Origin: Trichomonas tenax
Taxonomy: Eukaryota > Parabasalia > Trichomonadida > Trichomonadidae
Reading direction: 5' to 3'
Assembly: GCA_023091735.1 (NCBI GenBank)
Contig: JALKBU010000662.1
Coordinates: 1-28,864 of the forward strand
DNA length: 28,864 bases
The translations under genes and the position numbers were made by a program. Below the pieces are notes generated by a model. That model ran no database searches and was not told the origin of the DNA. It saw only the letters and a list, made by a program, of their open reading frames with translations. Below are positions 18,922-27,309 of this stretch, piece by piece (position 1 is the stretch's first letter; each line of letters starts with the position of its first letter).

Positions 18922-19296
18922 TCAGTAAACATCTTTCGATGGAGGATACTCGGAATTGTACCTGAAAGGAGTGAAATATGGGACAACCTGGTACTTATTC
19001 TTATACAGATTCGGGAAGCTATTCATTGGGTCCTTGCAATAAACAGGATTTATTGGTTTTTGAATTTGATTTCGTAATTTAAACGTAAATTTAAAAGGAA
19101 CAACAGATGTTTCGTTTGCACTGCTCTTGAGCATCTGCTTAAGCGTGCTGTAATTGAATTTTGGCTGAAGATTTTCTGTTTTTGGAGTATATTTAGGGAA
19201 TAGAGAAACATCGACAGCAGGACCACTATACTGTGTCCTATCAGGGATAGCTACAGTAAATGCTGGCCGCGACAGATAACCACGACTTGCGTTCAT
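18922..19296 (-). CDS. Small Tyr/Pro/Lys-rich protein, unknown
   Basis: The frame encodes 124 residues from the ATG at 19296. The open frame continues upstream to a GTG at 19326, but that is not a eukaryotic start. The protein is basic and rich in Tyr, Pro, Phe and Asn, with short motifs such as RGYLSRPAF, LFPKYTPK and VVPYFTPFRYNSEYPP. No signal peptide, membrane segment or coiled coil is visible. The composition of repeated Pro-Tyr-Lys segments without a globular core resembles small microtubule-associated or microtubule-inner proteins, but this is only a compositional impression. No initiator motif lies just upstream of this ATG. A strong initiator plus ATG and a GTAAGT donor lie upstream at 19361-19424, so the real 5' end may differ (see the separate entry). 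Confidence 0.7.
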   Translation of the reverse strand: MNASRGYLSRPAFTVAIPDRTQYSGPAVDVSLFPKYTPKTENLQPKFNYSTLKQMLKSSANETSVVPFKFTFKLRNQIQKPINPVYCKDPMNSFPNLYKNKYQVVPYFTPFRYNSEYPPSKDVY

Positions 19297-19360
19297 TCGA
19301 TTTTTGGAAAAAAATGCTGAATACACGTAAATAATTCAATTTAATTGTCCGAACACTTAC

Positions 19361-19417
19361 CTGTTGAATTAGGATTTTGACATCATTTTCGATGTATTTT
19401 TGATCTCCATATCCCAT
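19361..19417 (-). other. Possible unrecognised 5' exon of the small Tyr/Pro-rich gene
   Basis: On the minus strand TCATTAT is followed immediately by ATG at 19417, a textbook trichomonad initiator with a 5-base leader. From there 19 codons run open (MGYGDQKYIENDV, then KILIQQ) and end at CAG followed by GTAAGT, a canonical 5' splice donor. Two acceptors could be used. TTCAG ending at 19317 gives a 44-base intron but is one base out of frame with the downstream gene. GGACACAG ending at 19231 gives a 130-base intron in frame, joining at YSGPAVDV. Neither shows the full ACTAACACACAG acceptor typical of Trichomonas introns. The exon is a hypothesis. Confidence 0.3.
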
Positions 19418-19874
19418 ATAATGATATTTTTGTATTTTTGGTTGATAATTTGAACTTGTTTTGTAAAGAAACTTCTGACAAAAATTGTGTCATTTTTTTT
19501 AATTTCAATAAAAATTTTTGACTCATGCCAACAACTACATATCAGATATAAATAAAAAATTTCAAGCAAAAATTCAAAATGTTCCAAAATTTTAAACCAA
19601 TTCCAACCCTTTTATCTGCATTCCACATCTATAGCATTGCATTACATGTTTCAAGCATTTATTATGGGTTAATTTTTTGATTATATGATCCAGTAATGTG
19701 ATTTGTGCAAAAGAATATCTTAATTTTACATGTCAAAATGTCAAATACAACCTTTGTACAAACCCCCAATAAATGTCAATGAAAACAGTTACTCTAATGA
19801 ACAAATAATTTTCATTCAATTGGTTTAAAACTTTACACGACAAATTTTGACAAATCCTTAAAAGTGCCAATAGT
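19418..19874. other. Divergent promoter region upstream of the ML-domain gene
   Basis: This AT-rich region has no convincing gene. It contains TTTTACATGTCAAAA at 19724-19738 followed at once by a second TGTCAAA, and a TTTTGACAAATCC near 19846, shortly before the ATG at 19875. These repeat elements seen elsewhere in the window and may be regulatory. Confidence 0.4.
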
Positions 19875-20390
19875 ATGATTTCTCTTCTCTTTTTGCTTGG
19901 GATGAAGGATTTTCCTGCTAAGGGGAAGTCGACGTATCAGCAATGCCCAACACAGACCAAACAATATTTCACAATAAAGAAATACGAAGTTCAACATCCA
20001 GGCGATGCTCGAGGAATTTCAGTTATTTTACGAATTGTCGCAGAACTTAATCACAAAGTTGAGGAACCGTATTTAGAAGTACAAATCGGAAATTCAAGAA
20101 TTCCATTCGTTCGTATGTTAGATCCATTATGTAGACCAGGTATTCTTATCTGTCCTGCGTCATTCTCACAGTTAGTTTACGGTGTGCAGATACCACTCCC
20201 GCAGACAATGCCTGTTGGTGATTATACATTAAGAGTTATATTCAGAGAAGGCAATGAACGCCTTTCATGTTATGAATCTCCACTACTAATTAAAGACCTT
20301 GATATTGAAAAGCTTCAACTTGAGGATCAAGAAAGGCATGGAGCTGATCAAGTGGATGATGGACGTGAATATGATGAATATGTTGAGTAA
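19875..20390 (+). CDS. ML-domain (NPC2/MD-2-like) lipid-binding protein
   Basis: The 171-residue protein begins with a short hydrophobic leader (MISLLFLLGM) and is followed by a beta-rich domain whose Cys spacing fits the ML fold: C24, C86, C93 and C122. By comparison with NPC2, C24-C122 and C86-C93 would be disulfides. The segment from CPASFSQL through GVQIPLPQTMPVGDYTLR to a late Cys and SPLLI is the typical ML C-terminal half. ML proteins bind sterols or other lipids in the lysosome/endosome lumen or outside the cell. An acidic tail (about 137-171, ending VDDGREYDEYVE) extends beyond the domain, which is unusual. The signal peptide is weak, so the start is less sure than the domain. The gene lies alone, convergent with the SNARE gene. 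Family by pattern; no alignment was run. Confidence 0.75.
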   Translation: MISLLFLLGMKDFPAKGKSTYQQCPTQTKQYFTIKKYEVQHPGDARGISVILRIVAELNHKVEEPYLEVQIGNSRIPFVRMLDPLCRPGILICPASFSQLVYGVQIPLPQTMPVGDYTLRVIFREGNERLSCYESPLLIKDLDIEKLQLEDQERHGADQVDDGREYDEYVE

Positions 20391-20901
20391 TCCCCTCAGT
20401 TGTTTATTTGTTCTATTTAAATTGTTTTTTTAGCTTTCATATTAACAATATCATTAAACTAGTATCTTTCTCTTATTGACGTAAAGGATAACTATCAATT
20501 TGAAATATACCTGAAGAATGTCAAAGTCTGGTTTTGAATATTTTTATATTGAAATTCCAAAAATTATTCTATTATGTATTCTTAACAAGAATTATTAAAG
20601 CAGAGATGCATTATATTTGTTTAGTAATGCAGGTATTCTTTAAATACTACTCGATCCTATTTTGACATGTAAAATATTTACAAAGTTTTATATCAAATTA
20701 TAAAATCTTTGACAAATTTTCCAAAATCACTTCATTCGTGATTTCGTTTGTTACAATATAAAGGCATGTATCTGCTAAATCGAATCATCAGATAATTGAT
20801 CAGTAAACTCATGGTTTGAACAAAATGTTTATATATCTTACTACATATGTGTGTTATAAAGAAATAGTAATTCTTATTATGTATAGTAAATAGTTTATTG
20901 A
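20391..20901. other. AT-rich spacer between convergent ML and SNARE genes
   Basis: No open frame or RNA gene is visible. It contains TTTGACATGTAAAA at 20661-20674, a TTTGACAAATTTTCC near 20708, and a small perfect hairpin (AAATCAC, 7-base loop, GTGATTT) at 20724-20744. Confidence 0.45.
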
Positions 20902-21192
20902 TCAAACAACAAATATAATAACTATAGCAATGACTTCAAGAGCCAAAACAATGAATGCTGGCCATGAGAGCTTTTCAGATCCGATTTTCTCGACTTTCTT
21001 TGTAGCATCTACTAAGCTATCATCAGTTTTGTCCATCTTATCATTCGTTTTATCGATCATAGCATTTTGCTCTTTTAATTCTGTGTTGATGTTATCTGCA
21101 TTCGTTACCATTTGTCCAATCATTCCCTCTAAGACATCCAACGCTGTATCTGCCTCAGCAAGCTTTGCTCTGTTATCTTCAAGCGTTGCCAT
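20902..21192 (-). CDS. Tail-anchored Qc-type SNARE
   Basis: The 96-residue protein has a helical SNARE motif followed by one C-terminal membrane span (WPAFIVLALEVIAIVIIFVV, residues about 77-96) and no luminal tail, the normal layout of a tail-anchored SNARE. The central layer reads NTELKEQNAMIDKTNDKMD, with Gln at the expected zero-layer position, and DDSLVDATKKVEKI follows. This pattern is closest to Qc SNAREs of the syntaxin 6/8/10 or Bet1 type. It would sit on an endosomal or Golgi membrane and supply one helix of the four-helix fusion bundle. It is short: no N-terminal regulatory domain precedes the motif, only about 20 residues. The ATG at 21192 is well defined. TGA is followed by TCAATAAA, giving a TAAA poly(A)-type signal close to the stop. 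Confidence 0.85.
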   Translation of the reverse strand: MATLEDNRAKLAEADTALDVLEGMIGQMVTNADNINTELKEQNAMIDKTNDKMDKTDDSLVDATKKVEKIGSEKLSWPAFIVLALEVIAIVIIFVV

Positions 21193-21951
21193 TATTTTTG
21201 AATATTTTTAGAAGTTCTCGATTGCTATTTTCGGTATTGGCAGAAAGTTTTTCAACACATATTTCAACATAGTCATTTTCTATGTGTGGAGGATCTATTT
21301 ATCAAGTTTGAACTAGTTTCTCAATGGGCAGAAAGTTTTTTGAATTTGATTTTGATAATTACATACTGTATAGTATTGTATCTTTCAATAAATATGCTAT
21401 ATTATCGCATTATATATCGTTTAGTAGTGTGCTAATAGAAATATAATGATATTTATACGATCATCTTTTATCGATTTTATTTATATTGATTGGATGAACC
21501 TTGTGCTTTGCTAATATGTAATTCACATGTAGTACTACTGAATACTCACTATAGAATCAAGAGATATATGTTTTCAAAATGTTGATAAATATTGAAATAT
21601 TGTTACTATTATTAATACCACTACATTGCAATATCGTATAAAGCTTATGAAAGGTCTATTTGCACCATTAAATCATATCAAATATTCACATTTTATCCAA
21701 ATATGCAAACTCAAACACATAAAATTTAAATAATCAATGATAAAGTAGTTAATTTTTCTTTATAGATCTTACTGTTAGAAAATATAATACATATCAATTA
21801 GCATAATGACTGGAATTCGAAGATTACATTGTTATTTATCAAATAATGGTACATGTTTAATGAATCAATTCTATGGATGTATGAACACTTAGAGGTGTAA
21901 TATTTAAAAGCTAATGACAACATTTATTATTAACAAAAATATATTTGAGAA
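21193..21951. other. AT-rich intergenic region upstream of the SNARE gene
   Basis: About 760 bases with no supportable open frame or RNA gene. It lies between two minus-strand genes, so it should hold the SNARE promoter. A nearly repeated GGCAGAAAGTTTTT occurs at about 21240 and 21327; otherwise nothing stands out. Confidence 0.5.
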
Positions 21952-22293
21952 TCACTGATTATCATACTCAGAATATAGAACCTGAATAGGAATATCAAGT
22001 CCCTCGACTGTAACTGTTGCATTATCTTTTGGACTTAAAATTATATTTGCTGATTGTTCGAAATCTTTGCCGATAATGAATGAAGATATAGGAGTTTTCG
22101 TATCCAATTGCTTGCCAGATTTAGAAACAGTGTCTATTGTAACATAAATAATTAATCTTTGTCCATTGAATTCTGGGTGATCATCGATGAGAGTGAACTG
22201 CTCTATTTTGATGTAGTTCGGCATGGAAATGCGAAACGGAGAATTCTGTGAAAGAATAAATGTTTTTTGTGTAGAAAATGTATCATCAATCAT
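21952..22293 (-). CDS. Small beta-rich protein, 113 aa, possibly nucleoplasmin-like
   Basis: The frame starts at an ATG at 22293 and encodes alternating hydrophobic strands with little helix: ISMPNYIKIEQFTLIDD, GQRLIIYVTIDTV, ISSFIIGKD, NIILSPKDNATVTVEGLDI and IQVLYSEYDNQ. The succession of strands, with a late short strand after a turn, is reminiscent of the compact beta-sandwich of nucleoplasmin-like domains found in histone chaperones and FKBP-type immunophilins. That is a pattern impression with low confidence, and no catalytic partner domain is present. There is no signal peptide and no membrane span. No initiator motif is clear upstream of the start. It could equally be an unrelated small protein. 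Confidence 0.6.
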   Translation of the reverse strand: MIDDTFSTQKTFILSQNSPFRISMPNYIKIEQFTLIDDHPEFNGQRLIIYVTIDTVSKSGKQLDTKTPISSFIIGKDFEQSANIILSPKDNATVTVEGLDIPIQVLYSEYDNQ

Positions 22294-23245
22294 TATTTAA
22301 AAATCCCTATAATAATTTACACACCCCTTATTATAATTGAATAGTTTACACTAGAGACAACTTTCGGTATTATTGCATGAATAGATTTAGAACATGATGT
22401 AGAATATGAATTTCTAAAATTTTCTGAAAAATCTCTTTTTGATTATATCCCAAAATCGTGAGGGAATATTCCATTTGACGTTTAAAACCTCTCGACAATG
22501 TCTTCTAAAAGGATTTGGAGGAACTTTGAACGGTAGAAATATAGGACATATTGAGCATTTAATGCTGAGGAACTCTATAGTAGAAATTCCTTCACTAGAA
22601 AAAGATTTCGAAATTTTCTTTCAGGTTGGCGATTTTTGCAACAACCATATATAGACTTAAAACATGTTATATAGCGAGAATTTCCAAAAATCTTAAAGAG
22701 CCACTTTTAGATTTTATTCCAAAATCATGAGGGAATTTAAAAAATCGTTACACATTGAATTTTGAGAATTTTAAAATTTAAAAATTCTCCCGCGGTTTTT
22801 AACCTTGAAATATATAAAAAATCTATTTTTCGGGGTGTATTTTTATTAAAACAACAATTTATATAACAACATTAAGAGTAGAGTCATGGGAGAAATGGAA
22901 TGTATGCTTCTTTTTAAAATAGGCAAAAGAAATAACAATATCTAATATTGGAATGACTCAAATATTAAGAATGGAGTTTAGTTTCTGGTCAAGAGTAATC
23001 TGGTATAGAAGTCAGGTCCTTAAATTTTGATGGAATACAAAGAGAACCCTTTCATCAAATGGAGACTTCCATTAAAAATACTAACGGTTTTTGCAAATCA
23101 GATAAAGTGAATAAGCTTATTACACCCACTAAAAATCGATATTTTTGAAAGTTCGGCAATAACATTTGCTGCGAGCTATTTTGTATGACAGGCCTTCGCT
23201 AGGCTTCTCACGAGTCGCTGAAGTCCATTAGAGAACCTTAAAGTG
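22294..23245. other. Intergenic region with a degenerate direct repeat
   Basis: No intact gene is visible. Two segments about 270 bases apart resemble each other: near 22385-22470 (ending in ATATCCCAAAATCGTGAGGG) and near 22657-22745 (ending in TATTCCAAAATCATGAGGG). The remainder up to 23245 has broken frames; the part from about 23160 is less AT-rich and may be remnant coding sequence. Confidence 0.4.
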
Positions 23246-23428
23246 TTAGAAAAATTGAACACCTGATTTTTGGAAAGTGATTCTTGGTATCATCATTGCA
23301 AAATTTGGTATCCCATGTTCAATTCTTTCCCACTGAGAAGCAGCGTTGATGTAAGTTAGGATGTGTTTAGGCGATGGAATTGACACTGTTGGAATACTGA
23401 AGTTGCGCCATTCAATTTGAGCTCGAGT
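23246..23428 (-). pseudogene. Short coding remnant of unknown origin
   Basis: A 60-codon minus-strand frame between two stops has more complex composition than its surroundings, with segments EWRNFSIPTVSIPSPKHIL and ASQWERIEHGIPNFAMM. It has no start codon at its opening. It lies immediately beyond the 3' end of ankyrin copy A, in a different frame. It may be a fragment of a larger gene or mobile element; I do not recognise the family. Confidence 0.3.
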
Positions 23429-23491
23429 TTACTTAAATTCGAGATTTGTGAATCTTTTTTCTTCTGTGGATTGGAATCTTTTAAAATATGT

Positions 23492-24590
23492 TTAAATTTC
23501 AGCTGTCTTTCTTGTTTTCCGTGCGTTCTCAATCCAATGTTCTTTTGCATTTCTCTCAGTGAGCATTTTTTGAAACTTTGTTTTTCCTTCTTTAATGCAG
23601 CCCGAGAAAGGCGTGAATTCTACATCCATATCTCTATCATGTAAAACTATATTAGGATCGGCGCCATAATTTAGTAACAATTCAAACATTTTTTTATCAT
23701 TTTCTTTTATTGCACAGATCAATGCACACAATGTTCTTGGGCTTGTGCTGACAACGTTAATGTCCCCGCCTTTAGAGATGAGTGTTTCAACCATGAGAGG
23801 CATTTTCTTTTGAACAGCTCTCATAAAGAGAGTTTCGTTATATTGACTTATGATTTCATTCACATCACGGTTTTGTTGTAGGAAGTTATGGAAAATATGA
23901 TAATTAGAATATTATATTGCGTGAACAAAAGGTGTTGATTCTCACATGCCAGTTGAATATTTATTTGTTAAATCTGCTCTATGATAAATAAGAAATTCAG
24001 CCGCATATGTTCTTTGACATTCTAAAGTTATTTCGAGAGGTGAAATATTCCATTTTCTATTGTTGAAAATACTGTAGCATTCTAAATTGGGATCTGTACC
24101 ATTATTTATTAAATATTCTATAACAGAGATTGGGCAACAACACAGTGCAACTGTTAAACATGTTTCAATTAATTGATATTGATATATTAAACAATTTTCA
24201 ATTTCTACTTCGTAATGCATATTAATGTTTGAACCATTCTTAATTGAAAATATAAATCCCGGAATACATCCACTCCTTAATGCGAGGGCAGGACTAGGAA
24301 TTTCAGATTCTCTATAAGCCAATATGCTATCTCCATTCTATAATATATGAATGCATAATTTAAACAGTGCCTAAAATTAATTTAAAATCCATTTCATGCA
24401 GTTGCTAATTTATCCATGTTTCCACCACAAATTGCATCTTCTTCTATGTCATCAATTCTTGTTATTTTATCGTAATAATTTAAAAGGAGGAATGCAAATA
24501 TATCAACAGATCCGTATGAAATACACTGTCTGACATTTTGATCAAAAGTCTCTGAGTCATCGTTTCATTTCATTGCAAATTGCTAAATAT
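23492..24590 (-). pseudogene. DUF3447-type ankyrin protein, broken, copy A
   Basis: Minus-strand pieces in successive frames give one trichomonad ankyrin protein. The 5' part near 24580-24420 contains NVRQCISYGSVDIFAFLLLN and then IDDIEEDAICGGNMDK before a TGA. Next comes HCLNYAFIYYRMEIAYWLIE, then in another frame IPSPALALRSGCIPGFIF, NALCCCP-like repeats and SVIEYLINNGTDPNLEC (23942-24322). The last piece (23492-23863) has ETLFMRAVQKKMPLMVETLI and MFELLLNYGADPN. At least three breaks separate these pieces. It lacks the N-terminal region that copy B still has. NGADPN-type turns mark ankyrin repeats, which bind other proteins. Family known from trichomonads; function unknown. Confidence 0.65.
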
Positions 24591-24599
24591 CATCTCTCA

Positions 24600-26058
24600 T
24601 TAGAATCTTATTGATTTCTTGAATTGCAGAATTTGCCATTTTCCTTTTGCGCCTCTCGAAATAAGAATTTCTTGAAACTCTGTTTTTCCTTCTTTAATAC
24701 AGAATGATAAAGGAGTTAATTCGATGTCCCTGTCTTTGTCATATGCAATTATATTAGGATCAGCACCATTGTTGAATAACAATTCTAAAATCCCTTTATT
24801 ATTTTCTTTTATTGCACAAATCAATGCACATAATGTTCAGGAATTTGTGCTAACAACATTAATGTTAACATCGGCACCTTTAGAGATAAGAATTTCAGCC
24901 ATGCCGTATTCATTCCTTTGAACAGCTCTCATGAGAAGAGTTTCGTTAAATGGACTTACAATTTCATCCACATCGAAGTTTCGTTCAATGAAAATATTGA
25001 AAATATCCATATTTCGATAGTTGATTGTACGAACAAAAGGTGTTGATTCCCACTCACCAATTGAATATTGCTTTGTTAAATCTGCGCTGCTATTAATGAG
25101 AATCTTAGCAGCATCTGTTCTTTAACATTCTAAAGCTATTTCGAGAGGCGATAAAGACCATTTTTTTCATACCCAGAAACTTGTTGCATTCTAATCTCAG
25201 AGCTACACCAAGATTTAACAGATATTTGACTACATAAGTTGGGCAATAACAAAGTGCATTTGTTAAGCACGATTCAACGATAGGTTGTGGCATTAAAAAG
25301 AATTCAATTTCAATATCGAAATGTGAATTAATATCGGTTCCAATAATGGCATAAAATCCTGGAACATATCCACTCTTTAATGCTAAGACTGGACTAGGAA
25401 CTTCAATACAATAGAATGAGCCAAAACTCCATCTCAATTCTATTGTATTTAAATGAGTAATTTAAACAGTGATTAAAAACAAGACCTGCTTCATGCAACA
25501 TCAATTGCAGCTTCTTCAATATATTCAAGATTACATATTTTGTCGTAAAAGTTGAGAAAAAGGATTTTGAATATATTAGCAGATCCAAATAATATACAAT
25601 GCCATATTGTTTGATCTAAAAATTTCGTGCATTCATCGTAATTTTCTTTATATTTTTCTTCATCATCTTTCAATAGAATATCATAAACCTCATCACTTTT
25701 TCCCTGTGTTTTGGGTTCATTAGATTCTTCATCATTACTATCATCATCAGGATCATAATGCTTTTCATGTTTATTGATAAGAGAATTGTATTTTTCGAAT
25801 TCTTTTCCTTCCATTGATGATATCTTTAATAAATTTGGTCATGTATGGAAAATGGATATGATTGTTATTTATATAATAAATCACTAATTCAACCATTTCT
25901 TCGATTGTTTTCTCATTATTCTCCCAATCTCATAATGTTAAAGTTAAATGATAATATTCTTGCAATTCAGGTGGAATATCCTGATCCATTATATCTTCAA
26001 CGTCCAATCAATCTGCTTTTGAAATCGGTTGAAAGTTTAAAGAGAGAGCATTTCCCAT
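24600..26058 (-). pseudogene. DUF3447-type ankyrin protein, broken, copy B
   Basis: This tandem paralogue of copy A keeps its N-terminus. From an ATG at 26058 it reads MGNALSLNFQPISKAD, a TGA, MDQDIPPELQEYYHLTLTL, another TGA, then TIEEMVELVIYYINNNHIHF. After a frame change (25814-25491) there is an acidic segment and TIWHCILFGSANIFKILFLN. A stop is followed by HCLNYSFKYNRIEMEFWLI, then VPSPVLALKSGYVPGFY and CYCPTYVVKYLLNLG (25105-25437). The last piece (24600-24824) carries ILELLFNNGADPNI and ends LISRGAKGKW. The segments are collinear with copy A (for example SPVLALKSGYVPGF against SPALALRSGCIPGF). The several stops and frameshifts make it a pseudogene. It starts 45 bases downstream of the tRNA-Gly gene. 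Confidence 0.65.
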
Positions 26059-26085
26059 TTTATCACTTTTATTTTTACCACATAC

Positions 26086-26092
26086 AAAAAAA
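26086..26092 (-). terminator. Pol III terminator of tRNA-Gly
   Basis: On the minus strand the tRNA is followed, after about 11 bases, by a run of seven T. This is the standard RNA polymerase III stop signal. Confidence 0.7.
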
Positions 26093-26103
26093 GGAAAAGT
26101 ATT

Positions 26104-26173
26104 GCACCGCCCGGGAATCGAACCCGGACCCCCACCTTGGCAAGGTGAAATTCTACCATTAGACCAGTGGTGC
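26104..26173 (-). tRNA. tRNA-Gly (anticodon GCC)
   Basis: The minus strand folds into a complete 70-nt cloverleaf without an intron. The anticodon loop is TTGCCAA (anticodon GCC, reading GGC and GGT codons), flanked by TCACC/GGTGG. The T arm is CCGGG, TTCGATT, CCCGG. The acceptor stem GCACCAC/GCGGTGC has one A-C mismatch at position 6-67. The A box is represented by TGGTCTAATGG and the B box by GGTTCGATTCC. A T7 terminator follows. It stands alone between ankyrin pseudogene copy B and the next gene remnant, on the same strand as both. Confidence 0.95.
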
Positions 26174-26344
26174 TTTACATTTATTTAATATTATTTGTAT
26201 ATAATATGTCAATCAAATAATTATTTAGTAAATTATTGATAAATAATTTTAATGCTTTTTTATTTAAACTATAGAAGGGCTTAAAAGATGTTTTTATAAC
26301 AAAATAAAAACAAAGGATGAAAATAGGATGAAATTCACATGAAC

Positions 26345-26700
26345 ATATTTGATATTCATGTTCATACATGTTTTAACCTTCGTGAAACTCATCAAAGGAC
26401 AAAACATGTCATATTTGAGAACTTTGGAGTTCGTAAAGTTAAGATTTGAAATTGAATCCATATCTCCAAAATTTTTGCAAATATTATGACTGAACACGCA
26501 TCCGCTAACAAAAGAAACTGAGTTTGTTCTACCGTATACCAAAGAATTCGGTGAATTGTTATTCTGGAATCTTCAGTTAACAATTCTTGTTTGACTAGCA
26601 ACACATAGAACAATTCCTTCATATAGTGTGTATCCTGTCTGATCTGAGGGATAATATCGACTCCATATTATTCCATCCCATGATTTTTCCAGTTTCAATA
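26345..26700 (-). pseudogene. Fragment resembling the beta-helix-type surface family
   Basis: In one minus-strand frame, with a single TAA, the sequence reads GIIWSRYYPSDQTGYTLYEG, IVLCVASQTRIVN, then NSPNSLVYGRTNSVSFVSG, CVFSHNICKNFG and SISNLNFTNSKVLKYD. Segments such as SVSFVSGCVFSHN and SISNLNFTNS follow the same Asn/Ser/Cys pattern as the surface-protein remnants at 280-2040. No start codon or second half is present. The relation is inferred by pattern. Confidence 0.35.
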
Positions 26701-27309
26701 AAAAGTTGGAAATATAAAATCAATAAAAAATGAAAACTTACGTTAAGGTTAATTTTATTCAATTAAAGATTTCAAAACTGACTTTATGCATAGCATAGAA
26801 ATTAGCTATAGAAACTATCTCCAACCAAAAAAGATCAAAATTTTATGTTTTCACTCTAATTTCTGTTGATATTCATCCTATAATTAGATTTAATTCTCTA
26901 ATTCTATAACATATTTCTTCCAAAAGATATTTAATTGATTTTTCAATATTACACGATTCAAATATGCATTACATGAAAAAAATTTAATATTTAAAATTAA
27001 AGTAGATTGATCATAAATACATACAATTCATTCTATAATAAAATAATACATATCTAATGGTAAAACAATATCATACATGAAGTAAAATCATGTAATGAAA
27101 TTTCAAACTTCATAACACTCTATAACCATATATATTCTGGCAAATACAATATGTGGATAGTAAAACATAAACAAACAGCAACAATAAAAAAATCATAAAT
27201 AATATATTGTCATAAACTTGGCTAAATCATCTACTGAACCAAATTCTGAAGCTTCTGAATATATTTCGATGATTAATTCATAATTTGAATTTGTAAATAA
27301 AAAAATTAT
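26701..27309. other. Very AT-rich intergenic region
   Basis: About 600 bases of extremely AT-rich sequence lie between the surface-protein fragment and the 3' end of the Rab-like gene. Stops occur in all frames and I see no RNA gene. Confidence 0.5.

Noticed and set aside
19317..19360. 44-base intron from GTAAGT to TTCAG upstream of the small Tyr/Pro-rich gene
   Set aside because: Joining these sites leaves the downstream frame one base off and meets a TGA within eight codons. It also lacks the ACTAACACACAG acceptor. The longer, in-frame alternative is kept as a hypothesis.
20724..20744. Small perfect hairpin (7-bp stem, 7-base loop)
   Set aside because: It is too short to stand out in AT-rich intergenic DNA, and it is not followed by a T-run or linked to a gene end.
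20930..21211. Plus-strand frame of 93 codons rich in Ser and Phe
   Set aside because: It is antisense to the SNARE gene, which has a clear SNARE motif and membrane anchor.
22439..22654. Plus-strand frame of 71 codons
   Set aside because: It opens at TTG, lacks a start codon and overlaps the direct repeat; no domain is visible.
24420..26058. Idea that in-frame TGA codons in the ankyrin copies mean TGA is read as an amino acid
   Set aside because: Frameshifts and other stops also break both copies, and intact genes nearby use TGA as a normal stop (for example the SNARE gene at 20902).
25845..26162. Plus-strand frame of 105 codons running into the tRNA
   Set aside because: It crosses the tRNA-Gly gene on the opposite strand, and the minus strand carries recognisable ankyrin-protein N-terminal sequence there.
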